NCBI GenBank assembly: GCA_019748195.1
Contig: JAIEPW010000043.1
Span: 1-64,000 of the forward strand
Length of the DNA stretch: 64,000 nt
Origin: Bryobacteraceae bacterium
Lineage (GTDB): Bacteria; Acidobacteriota; Terriglobia; Bryobacterales; Bryobacteraceae
Direction of reading: 5' to 3'
Part shown: positions 11,852-19,375 of the stretch, one piece after another
How positions within the stretch are numbered: position 1 is the first letter of the stretch
Layout: each line of letters opens with the position of its first letter
Translations under genes and position numbers: made by a program
Notes under the pieces: model-generated
Seen by the model: the letters and a program-made list of their open reading frames with translations, nothing else
What the model was told of the DNA's origin: nothing
The model's database searches: none

Positions 11852-13072
11852 TTGCGGGCCATCCTTCTACCCTCCGTTACTCTGTTCGCCGTATTCCTCG
11901 GCGGGTGCAACCGCCAGCCGCCGGTGCAGGCCAAGCCCGCGCCCGGCCCAGTGCCGATCAGCACCACCAGCGTCGCTGTCCGGGAGGTGCAGCGCGTCGT
12001 CGAAAGCGTGGGCACTCTCTTCCCCTATGAGGAAGCCATCGTGAGCGCCGAGATCGAGGGCCGCGTGGACGACGTAAAAGCCGATCTCGGGGACGCCGTC
12101 GGCAAGGGCCAGTTGCTGATCCACGTTTCGGACGAGGAACAGAAGTACATCCTGCAGCAGAACGAAGCGCAGCTCCGGCAGGCTTTGGAACGCCTCGGTT
12201 TGAAGGATGAAAACGACCGCATCGACGACGTTCGCAAAGCACCCGAAGTGCGCCGCGCCCAGGCGGACCTTACCGACGCGGACCAGCGCCTGAAGCGGGC
12301 TCGCACGCTGGTGGATCAGGGCATCTCCTCGCAAGCGGATCTCGACCAGGCGGTAGCGCGATTCAGCGCGGCCCAGGCTGCCTACGATTCGTCGCTGAAC
12401 CAGGCTCGCAACATGATTCAGATGGTGGAGCAGTTCCGCGCGCAACTCCAGCTCCAGCGCAAGAAGATGCGCGACACCTCCGTCTACGCGCCCTTCGCGG
12501 GCCTCGTCAAGGAGCGCCAGGTCAGCCTGGGGCAGTTTGTGCGGCCCAACACGCCTTTGTTCACCCTGGTGAAGATCGATCCCATCCGGCTGCGGATCGA
12601 GGTTCCCGAGCGCATGGCGCCCTGGGTCCGCAACGGCCAGACGGCGGATGTGTTTCTGGAGGCGTTCGAGGGCCAGAGCTTCAAGGGACGCATCTGGAGG
12701 ATTTCGCCCACAGTCGACCAGAGCAAGCGGACATTCATCGTTGAAGCGCTGATCGACAACCCCGGCGGCAAGCTGAAGCCGGGCTCTTACGCGCGAGCCC
12801 GCATCCCCACCGACAAGATGGAACGGATCAAGCTGGTGCCCGCCCGCGCCGTGGGTTACGTCTTTGGCTCCAACAAGGCCTTCGTCGTCACCAACGGCTC
12901 GGTGGATGCGCGCGATGTGAAACTCGGCGATCGTTTTGCGGCCGACGTCGAGATCCTCGAAGGACTCGACGAGGGCCAGGTGATCGCCACCTCAAACATC
13001 CAGCGGCTGGATTCGGGCGTGAAGGTGGAAGTGAATAACTCCCCCGCCAAGCCGCCCTCGCGCACCGAGTAG
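11852..13072 (+). CDS. RND/MFP efflux adaptor lipoprotein
   Basis: Periplasmic membrane-fusion (HlyD/MFP) subunit of an RND-type efflux pump. The N-terminus is a lipoprotein signal with lipobox LGGC (Cys at about 19). After it come a beta-barrel/lipoyl half (around residues 45-95), a long alpha-hairpin coiled coil rich in Gln/Arg/Ala (about 100-215), the second lipoyl half (VYAPFAGLVKERQVSLGQFV) and a beta-barrel and membrane-proximal C-terminal region. It starts at TTG 11852, which gives an uninterrupted signal peptide. No RND transporter or outer-membrane channel gene is adjacent, so it is an orphan here. Its stop codon directly abuts that of the convergent protease gene. Confidence 0.88.
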   Translation: MRAILLPSVTLFAVFLGGCNRQPPVQAKPAPGPVPISTTSVAVREVQRVVESVGTLFPYEEAIVSAEIEGRVDDVKADLGDAVGKGQLLIHVSDEEQKYILQQNEAQLRQALERLGLKDENDRIDDVRKAPEVRRAQADLTDADQRLKRARTLVDQGISSQADLDQAVARFSAAQAAYDSSLNQARNMIQMVEQFRAQLQLQRKKMRDTSVYAPFAGLVKERQVSLGQFVRPNTPLFTLVKIDPIRLRIEVPERMAPWVRNGQTADVFLEAFEGQSFKGRIWRISPTVDQSKRTFIVEALIDNPGGKLKPGSYARARIPTDKMERIKLVPARAVGYVFGSNKAFVVTNGSVDARDVKLGDRFAADVEILEGLDEGQVIATSNIQRLDSGVKVEVNNSPAKPPSRTE

Positions 13073-16000
13073 CTACTTCGTTCCGTGATAGTTCGGGTAG
13101 GCCGGCTTCTTGAAGACCGGCGGCGGGTTCTTCTTCAGGTCCGCTAACACTACTTCCACGGCTTTCTCCAACTGCGGATCGCGGCCTTGCCGCCACAGAA
13201 AGGGATCGAGTTCCACCTCGATGTCCGGCGGAACCCCCGCGTTTTCCACGTCCCAGGAGCCCTCCAGGTTGTAGAACGCCACGTTGGGAGAGGATACGAA
13301 GCCGCCGTCGATCAGCGGCGCCGCGCCGATGTTGCCCACCAGGCCGCCCCAGGTCCGCTTGCCGACCAACGGCCCGATCTTCATCTTCCGGAAGTACCAG
13401 GGCATGGCGTCGCCTCCGGAGCTCGAATATTCGTCGATGATCATCGCCTTGGGACCGTAAACGGACCCCGCGGGCGTGGAGAAATCTTCACCCTCGCGCG
13501 TGGTCCATTTGTTGAGGATCGGACGGCGCATGTAGTCGATGATATAGTCCGCCGCGAGACCGCCGCTGTTGGCGCGTTCATCCACCACCAGCCCCTGCTT
13601 GTCGATCTGCGCGAAGTAGTAACGGTTGAAATTCGTGTATCCTCCGCCCCCGGTGTTGGGCAAGTACAGATATCCCAGCTTCCCGCCGGAAAGCTGATCC
13701 ACCTTGCGGCGATTCCCTTCCACCCAGGCAAGGTTGCGCAGGCCGTTTTCGTTGGCCACCGGCACCACCGTTACTTCGCGAGCATTCGCGCCGTTCGCGT
13801 CCGGTCCCACGCGCAAGGTCACCTGCCGGTTCGCGGTGCCTTCAAAAAAGGCATGGACGTTGTCGGTGGCGCGCAACTCGCGCCCGTTCACGGCAAGCAG
13901 GTATTCGCCCTCGCGGACATTCACTCCCGGCTGCGTCAGGGGAGCCCGCAACTGTGGATTCCAATTTTCCCCGTTATAGACCCGCGCAAAGCGATATCGC
14001 CCATTCTCCAACCGGTAGTCGGCCCCCAACAGCCCTCCCGGCACCTGTTTGGCCTGCGGCTGCGCCCCGCCGCCGACAAACATGTGGCCGACAGAGATCT
14101 CGCCCAGCATCTCCTGGAACACGTAGTTCAGGTCACCCCGGCTGCCCACGGACTCCAGGTAGGGCGCATACCGCTTCTTCGCTTCGGCCAGGTTCAGCCC
14201 GTGCAGGCCCGGATCGTAGAAGAAATCGCGCTGGATCCGCCACACCTCGTTGTACATCTGGCTCCACTCCTCGCGCGGGTTCACGCGCATCTCCATCGTG
14301 TCGAGGTTCAGCCGGCCATCGCCGGGGCGCACCGGCGCGTTCGTCGCGGTGACGAACCACGCCGCCGCCGGACCCTGACCTTGGCGGTACAGCATCTTCT
14401 CGCCATTGGCCGACACCTCGAACGCGGACACGTCCGCGATCACAGGCTCCGTCTTGCGCGTTTTCCAGTCGAACTTCACGATGCTCGCCGTCTGCGGGAC
14501 GAACGTGTTGGGATCCACGACGTTCACGGCTTCGGCCGCGTATAGGATGCCCGCCTTGCCCGCCACAAGGCCCACGTAGTTGCGAGCCGGCAGCGGCATC
14601 GCCAGGATTCGCTGCGACAGCCCGTCCAGGTCCATCACGGTCTTCTTCGGTACGGTGTCGGGTTTTGCGGCGTCCGGCTTCTTCTCCGGCTCGGCGGGCT
14701 TCTCTTCGTCGCTCTCCGGCGCCAGCGGCGAGGGCTTATCCTTGGCCAGCACCACCACGTACACGTTGCGGCTCACCGGGCGGTTCACGCTCGACATGTC
14801 CAGCCACCAGCTCGCCGGACCCTGGTTGGTGGACGCGGTGAAATACAGGTAATCGCCCGAACGGTCGAAGACCGCGTACCGCGCATCCGACATCCCGTCC
14901 GACACTTGGGCCGGCTTGCCTGTTTCGAGCGAGAACACGAACGCGGACCGAAGGTTGTTCTTCATCAGCTTGGTATATGCGATCCAGTTCGAATCGGGGG
15001 ACCAGGCGGGGTCCATGCTCTTCACCGGACCGTCGTAGGTATCGCTGTCCACCTTTACCGGCTTCTGCTTCTCCAGGTCCACGTACCAGATGTTTAACCG
15101 CTTGTCCGTGTAGGCAATCTTCTTCGAATCCGGTGACCAGTACAGGTTGTAATAGAACGTAGGAGGCTCGCCGAGGCTGATCTTCTTCGGCGGCGCGAAG
15201 CCCGACTGTTCACGCACATGCAGCATGTACTCGCCGGATTCGTCGGAGAAATAGGCGATCCACCGGCCGTCCGGCGACCACCGCGGCGACCGCTCGGCCA
15301 CCCCGGAAGTCTCCGTCAGATTGCGGATATCACCCTTCTGAGCAGGAGCGGTAAACACTTCTCCGCGGGCGCCGAAAACCACCCGAGCCCCGGTCGGCGA
15401 CAAACCCCAGGAATTGATGTTGGCGGCGACTTTCTCAATCGAGGGCCGCACCGACGTCAGATCGCCCGTAACCTTGATATCCACTTTGTTCGCTTTGCCG
15501 GATTTCGGGTCCACAATGTAGATTGCTCCGAACTGCTCGTAGACCAGCGCATCCGGACCCTTCGCAAGCCACTTCAGGTCCAGCCCGTCGTTCTTGATCA
15601 CCGGCGTCACGGTCTTCTTCGCCGTGTCGTAGGCGAACAGCGACACCGGACCGCTGCGATCGCTCAGGAAGTAGACCCGGTCGCCGAACCAAACCGGATT
15701 GAAGTCGTTCGAGTTCTGGCGCGGGACCTTCTCCACCTTGGAATCGGCCAGGTTGGCGATCCACACCGGCGTCGTTTGCCCCCCGCGATACCGCTTCCAG
15801 ATGGTGAACGCCCGCTGGATGGGGACATATGCGATTCGCGAGCCGTCCGGCGAAAAGCTGCCCTCCTCGGCCTGCGGCAGGGGTACTTCCTCTTCCAGCC
15901 CTCCTTCCAGGCGCGCCACGAAAAGGCGATTGCCCCGCGAGTGGTTGGAGCGGTTGCTGGTGATCAGCACGCCCTTGCCGTCGTGGGTCCAGCCCTGCGC

Positions 16001-16321
16001 CAGATCCTGTCCGGGATGCCAGGTCAGGCGGCGGGGAACGCCGCCGGATGCGGCAACCACGAACGCGTCGATATTGCCGTCATACTCGCCAGTGAAGGCA
16101 ACCTGTGTACCGTCGGGGGAGAAGTGAGGGTTGGTCTCGGTGCCCACGGCGCTCGTCAGTTTGCGCGCCTCGCCGCCCTCGCGGGCCACCACCCACAGGT
16201 CGCCCGCATAGGAAAACACGATCTGAGTCTTGCTCAGCGCCGGCTTCTGCAGCAGCGGGGGCTGCGCCCAAGCTCCCCCCGCGACCAATAAAGCACACAA
16301 AACGAGCCCGTTGCGTTCCAT
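13073..16321 (-). CDS. Secreted tricorn-like protease (S41 family)
   Basis: Large peptidase that degrades oligopeptides, here exported (signal peptide over residues 1-19, ending AWA-Q), whereas archaeal tricorn is cytosolic. The N-terminal half (to about 560) is a set of WD40/TolB-like propeller blades with repeated FSPDG and WSPDG motifs. A Pro/Glu/Lys-rich linker follows (about 545-570). The C-terminal half has a tricorn C1 region, a PDZ domain and an S41 core, with the nucleophile in SSSGGDAMPW (near residue 967). The minus strand has a GGAGAG ribosome site before the ATG. Length 1082 residues is normal for bacterial tricorn homologues. Confidence 0.9.
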   Translation of the reverse strand: MERNGLVLCALLVAGGAWAQPPLLQKPALSKTQIVFSYAGDLWVVAREGGEARKLTSAVGTETNPHFSPDGTQVAFTGEYDGNIDAFVVAASGGVPRRLTWHPGQDLAQGWTHDGKGVLITSNRSNHSRGNRLFVARLEGGLEEEVPLPQAEEGSFSPDGSRIAYVPIQRAFTIWKRYRGGQTTPVWIANLADSKVEKVPRQNSNDFNPVWFGDRVYFLSDRSGPVSLFAYDTAKKTVTPVIKNDGLDLKWLAKGPDALVYEQFGAIYIVDPKSGKANKVDIKVTGDLTSVRPSIEKVAANINSWGLSPTGARVVFGARGEVFTAPAQKGDIRNLTETSGVAERSPRWSPDGRWIAYFSDESGEYMLHVREQSGFAPPKKISLGEPPTFYYNLYWSPDSKKIAYTDKRLNIWYVDLEKQKPVKVDSDTYDGPVKSMDPAWSPDSNWIAYTKLMKNNLRSAFVFSLETGKPAQVSDGMSDARYAVFDRSGDYLYFTASTNQGPASWWLDMSSVNRPVSRNVYVVVLAKDKPSPLAPESDEEKPAEPEKKPDAAKPDTVPKKTVMDLDGLSQRILAMPLPARNYVGLVAGKAGILYAAEAVNVVDPNTFVPQTASIVKFDWKTRKTEPVIADVSAFEVSANGEKMLYRQGQGPAAAWFVTATNAPVRPGDGRLNLDTMEMRVNPREEWSQMYNEVWRIQRDFFYDPGLHGLNLAEAKKRYAPYLESVGSRGDLNYVFQEMLGEISVGHMFVGGGAQPQAKQVPGGLLGADYRLENGRYRFARVYNGENWNPQLRAPLTQPGVNVREGEYLLAVNGRELRATDNVHAFFEGTANRQVTLRVGPDANGANAREVTVVPVANENGLRNLAWVEGNRRKVDQLSGGKLGYLYLPNTGGGGYTNFNRYYFAQIDKQGLVVDERANSGGLAADYIIDYMRRPILNKWTTREGEDFSTPAGSVYGPKAMIIDEYSSSGGDAMPWYFRKMKIGPLVGKRTWGGLVGNIGAAPLIDGGFVSSPNVAFYNLEGSWDVENAGVPPDIEVELDPFLWRQGRDPQLEKAVEVVLADLKKNPPPVFKKPAYPNYHGTK

Positions 16322-16410
16322 AACTCTCCAGGATGGCAGGTGTCGAATTCCCCGTCCAGTGGCTTCTGGACTCTCGACATTTAGACGGGCGAGAAAAAGC
16401 CTCGTTCCGC

Positions 16411-16797
16411 TCAGGCGGGCCGGTCGTGGCGGGTTACGCGAATTACAAAATGCTTCGGGCCGCTGGAATCGGCCGTCAGAAAGGGCAGGTTGACCTCGGC
16501 CGTGCCGGCTGCGTCCAGCTCAGCCTGCGCTTTTGCCGCGGCCTCCAACAGCCGCTGCATCGCCAGGGGGTCCTGCTCCAGGTGGGAGCTCGTCTGCCGC
16601 GACGCCTCCAATATCAGCCAGGACAGGAGGTCCTGTTCGTTCCTTCCCGGGATGCCGCTTTGTGGGAACGCCGGTCGGGGCGCCGCGGCGGGCGGCGCGG
16701 TATGCGGCTGATCCTCCGGTGGCGTCAGGATACGCTTTAGAACCACTACCGCCGCCACCATTAGCAGCGCCAACGCGATCACCACGGGCAGGCTCAT
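16411..16797 (-). CDS. Small membrane-anchored protein of unknown function
   Basis: A 128-residue protein I do not recognise. It opens with one hydrophobic segment (residues 3-21), then a Pro/Ala-rich linker (about 26-50), an alpha-helical, Gln/Ala/Glu-rich stretch (about 55-100) and a short C-terminal strand-like tail. The likely topology is an N-terminal anchor with a soluble domain outside or inside the membrane. It stands alone between the YciI-like gene and the tricorn gene. A TACGCT hexamer ends eight bases before the ATG, which supports the start. Codon usage looks like its neighbours. Confidence 0.65.
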   Translation of the reverse strand: MSLPVVIALALLMVAAVVVLKRILTPPEDQPHTAPPAAAPRPAFPQSGIPGRNEQDLLSWLILEASRQTSSHLEQDPLAMQRLLEAAAKAQAELDAAGTAEVNLPFLTADSSGPKHFVIRVTRHDRPA

Positions 16798-16805
16798 AGC
16801 CTGCT

Positions 16806-16811
16806 AGCGTA
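16806..16811 (-). promoter_or_regulatory. -10-like hexamer of the 16797 gene
   Basis: TACGCT on the minus strand ends eight bases before the start codon, with no ribosome site between. Confidence 0.4.
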
Positions 16812-16826
16812 TCCGATTTGGGCCGC

Positions 16827-17516
16827 CTAAAATACTTCGTCGGCTATGAACCACACCAACGCCTGCGGTTTCACCCAGCCGTTCTTGACAAACGGATCGT
16901 CGGCCACCGCCTTCAGCGCCGCGGCGGTATCGCTCCCGCGGAACGCCGCGACCCCGATGAAGTCCTTGGAACCAAGCAAGGGAGCCATGAACAGCACCTC
17001 GCCGCCGGATCGCAGCTTGTCGCCGAAAGCTACATGCTCCTGCATGATTTTCTGGTTCGCGGGCGCGCCGGTATCCGGCCAGGCCGGCGTGCGCCAGTAA
17101 ACCACCAGCGCACGCCGGTTCATGGTCCACTTCGCATCCGGACCTTCCTTCCGTTTCGCCGCCACCCTGTCGCCCAACCCTGGAGGTCCGGGCCAGGCGA
17201 ACACATCCACCAGGAGCCGCTTCCCCAGTACGGCCGGATCCTTCGCCGCCGCCGCGCGAGCCTGCTCCACCGGAATACCCTTGAAAATCACCACGCCGCG
17301 CAGGTCGGGCGAATCTGCCAGCGGCCCCGCGCCAATCAAAATGCCGTCCGCCGACATCTTGTCCAGGTGGGCCATGTGCGCCTTTTGGATTTCCATCGCC
17401 TGCTCCCGCGGAATGTTGGTTCGCTCGGGATGGGCTCGCAGGAAGCCAAACACATACTCTGGGGTTGCCTGGCCCAGGCAAAGCGTCGCGGCCGCGAAAA
17501 ACAAAAGGGATCGCAT
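16827..17516 (-). CDS. Secreted protein with two YciI-like domains
   Basis: The chosen start (ATG at 17516) opens a short signal peptide (about residues 1-16, ending CLGQ). Reading further upstream adds 40 charged residues that would bury it. Two related ferredoxin-like YCII units follow: one at roughly 20-110 (HMAHLDKMSADGILIGAGPL) and one at about 125-225 (MQEHVAFGDKLRSGGEVLFMAPL). YCII domains usually occur as small cytosolic dimers of uncertain activity, so a fused exported pair is uncommon. The function is unknown. A GGAG element precedes the start. Confidence 0.75.
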   Translation of the reverse strand: MRSLLFFAAATLCLGQATPEYVFGFLRAHPERTNIPREQAMEIQKAHMAHLDKMSADGILIGAGPLADSPDLRGVVIFKGIPVEQARAAAAKDPAVLGKRLLVDVFAWPGPPGLGDRVAAKRKEGPDAKWTMNRRALVVYWRTPAWPDTGAPANQKIMQEHVAFGDKLRSGGEVLFMAPLLGSKDFIGVAAFRGSDTAAALKAVADDPFVKNGWVKPQALVWFIADEVF

Positions 17517-17572
17517 GGGAAAGTAAGTCTCCACAGAACCATTACACGAGCCTGGCCATCTCTTTGGAGGGA

Positions 17573-18076
17573 CTAGCCGCGAGGACCGCCCGGTTCCATT
17601 CGCCCCGTCAGCGGGCGTACCACCGTGCCGCCGCATACCCCGACACCAGTGTTCAGCAGTGCGTTCAGGAAGTTGTACAGCACCGTATACACCATCTGCT
17701 CGCTGACCGGCGTCTTGCCCGGCAGTTTGAAATCCACGGGAAGTTCCTTGTTGATCTGCAGCCGGATGGAGTGCGGCAAAGGACGGCCTCTCGGGTCCGT
17801 TTGATTGGCCATTTCGATGGGCGTCTGCAGAATGCTGCCGTTGCTTCCGTCCACATAGAACTGGCAGCGCGAGAACCAGCCGAGGTTCTGGGGATCCGCC
17901 GCGTCGAAGAGCAGCAACGGCGCCTGCCGCTCCGCGGCCTTCAGATCCAGCAGTACATTGCGCGTGTTGTCCTGCAAGCGGAGCTCAAATCCGGCTTGCC
18001 TGGCAATGTTCTCCAGGAACTCGCCGTCGAGTTCCAGGAGCACCAGTTTGTGCCTGCCAGCCTGCAGATACTGCAT
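17573..18076 (-). CDS. Hypothetical cytosolic protein
   Basis: A 167-residue protein without signal peptide or membrane segment that I cannot assign. It mixes predicted strands and short helices (for example HKLVLLELDGEFL near residues 9-21) and ends in a Gly/Pro-rich tail. It starts four bases after the stop of the macrodomain gene, so the two are probably co-transcribed, although a TATCCT hexamer also ends six bases before its ATG. Confidence 0.65.
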   Translation of the reverse strand: MQYLQAGRHKLVLLELDGEFLENIARQAGFELRLQDNTRNVLLDLKAAERQAPLLLFDAADPQNLGWFSRCQFYVDGSNGSILQTPIEMANQTDPRGRPLPHSIRLQINKELPVDFKLPGKTPVSEQMVYTVLYNFLNALLNTGVGVCGGTVVRPLTGRMEPGGPRG

Positions 18077-18080
18077 GGAA

Positions 18081-18611
18081 TCAGGATATCAGCCCGCGGT
18101 AGACCTCGAAGTCGTCACGGTCATACGCCACCAGAATGACGATGCGGAGGCTCGCCGGCGCATGCGCCCGGAGCGCGGCCAGCGCGACCTCCGCCGCCTT
18201 TCCCTTGGGGTAGCCGTAGACCCCGGTGCTGATTCCGGGAAAGGCCAACGATGTCAGTTGCCGCTCTTCGGCCAGCCGCAGGCAGGTGGTGTAACACGAG
18301 GCAAGCTGTGCCGGCTCCCCCGAAACGCCTCCCCGCCACACCGGACCCACGGCATGGAAGACGAACCTCGCGGGCAGGAGTCCAGCGCCGGTGACCACGG
18401 CGCTGCCCGTTGGGCAGCCGCCCCGTTCGCGCCGGATCACGCCCAATTCCTGCATCAACGACGGTCCCCCGGCGCGGTGGATGGCGCCATCGACGCCTCC
18501 CCCGCCGCCCAAACCCGGATTCGCGGCGTTCACGATGGCGTCCGCGGCTACCTGGGTGATATCACCCTCAACGAGCCGCAGTCGCAGGCCGTTCTCCAGG
18601 ACCGTCTCCAT
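18081..18611 (-). CDS. Macrodomain protein (ADP-ribose binding / deacetylating)
   Basis: Single macrodomain of 176 residues. The family motifs are GDITQVAADAIVNAAN at the N-terminus (ADP-ribose adenine and catalytic Asn region), GGGGGVDGAIHRAGG (phosphate loop) and FPGISTGVYGYP (second phosphate-binding loop). Close relatives (YmdB and MacroD types) remove acetyl from O-acetyl-ADP-ribose or ADP-ribose from proteins. Activity here is inferred from intact motifs. It is divergent from the HAD gene at 18698. A TAGCAT hexamer ends eight bases before the ATG. Confidence 0.9.
   Translation of the reverse strand: METVLENGLRLRLVEGDITQVAADAIVNAANPGLGGGGGVDGAIHRAGGPSLMQELGVIRRERGGCPTGSAVVTGAGLLPARFVFHAVGPVWRGGVSGEPAQLASCYTTCLRLAEERQLTSLAFPGISTGVYGYPKGKAAEVALAALRAHAPASLRIVILVAYDRDDFEVYRGLIS
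18083..18088 (-). promoter_or_regulatory. -10-like hexamer before the 18076 gene
   Basis: TATCCT on the minus strand ends six bases before the ATG and overlaps the macrodomain stop codon. It could be chance, because the two genes are four bases apart and may share a transcript. Confidence 0.3.
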
Positions 18612-18619
18612 TTCGCTTC

Positions 18620-18625
18620 ATGCTA
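18620..18625 (-). promoter_or_regulatory. -10-like hexamer of the macrodomain gene
   Basis: TAGCAT on the minus strand ends eight bases before the macrodomain start codon, with no ribosome site between. Confidence 0.4.
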
Positions 18626-18697
18626 CCCTACCGTGTGCCATGGAATTGAGCGCGACGGGCGACCGCGAGATGCGGCGGGACTGGTGAAGAGGCCCTG

Positions 18698-19375
18698 ATG
18701 CCCCTCGTGCTCTTCGACATCGACGGAACGCTGCTTCGCAAGCAGGGAATCCACCACCGGCAAGCCCTGATCGAAGCCGCGCAGCGCGCTTTCGCTGTTC
18801 CAGTAAGCATGGAAGGCGTCCCCGTGGCCGGCATGCTCGATCACACTATCCTCATGGAGATGCTGGGCCGCGCCGGGATCCCGCAGGCCCGCATCCGCGC
18901 CGCAATGCCCGCGATGCAGGCGGACGCCGAACGCTGGTATCTCCGCAACGCCCCAGCCAGCCTCCGGTCCAAGGTGTGTCCCGGCGCGCGCATGTTGCTG
19001 TACCGCTTGCATCGCCGGGGCGTCGCAACCGGCCTGGTTACGGGCAATTTCTCGCGGATCGGCTGGCGCAAAATGGACATCGCCGGGCTGAGGGGCTACC
19101 TTCGCTTCGGCGCGTTCGCGGAGATGGCTCGCGACCGAGCCGGCCTGGTGGGAATCGCCGTCCGAGAAGCCCGCCGCAAAGGCTGGATTGACCGCTGCAG
19201 CCCCGTCGTCCTTATCGGGGACCACGTCAACGACATCCTCGCCGCCAAGGCCAACGGGGTCCGGGCGGTCGCTGTCGCCACGGGGGTTCTCGGCGCCGGC
19301 GAACTCCAGGCCCACCAGCCGCACCTGGTGGTGGACACCATGCGCGAGCTCAGCGTCGACCGACTGCTCGCTTAG
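18698..19375 (+). CDS. HAD-superfamily hydrolase, phosphoglycolate-phosphatase-like
   Basis: Cytosolic phosphatase-type HAD protein of 225 residues. Motif I DIDGT lies at residues 7-11 (nucleophile and general acid Asp), motif II in VTGN (about 114), and the acidic motif IV in IGDHVND (about 177). A helical cap is inserted between motifs I and II, as in phosphoglycolate phosphatases. The substrate cannot be told from sequence. A GAAGAGG ribosome site sits before the ATG. The 3' end overlaps the convergent metalloprotease gene by four bases. Confidence 0.86.
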   Translation: MPLVLFDIDGTLLRKQGIHHRQALIEAAQRAFAVPVSMEGVPVAGMLDHTILMEMLGRAGIPQARIRAAMPAMQADAERWYLRNAPASLRSKVCPGARMLLYRLHRRGVATGLVTGNFSRIGWRKMDIAGLRGYLRFGAFAEMARDRAGLVGIAVREARRKGWIDRCSPVVLIGDHVNDILAAKANGVRAVAVATGVLGAGELQAHQPHLVVDTMRELSVDRLLA

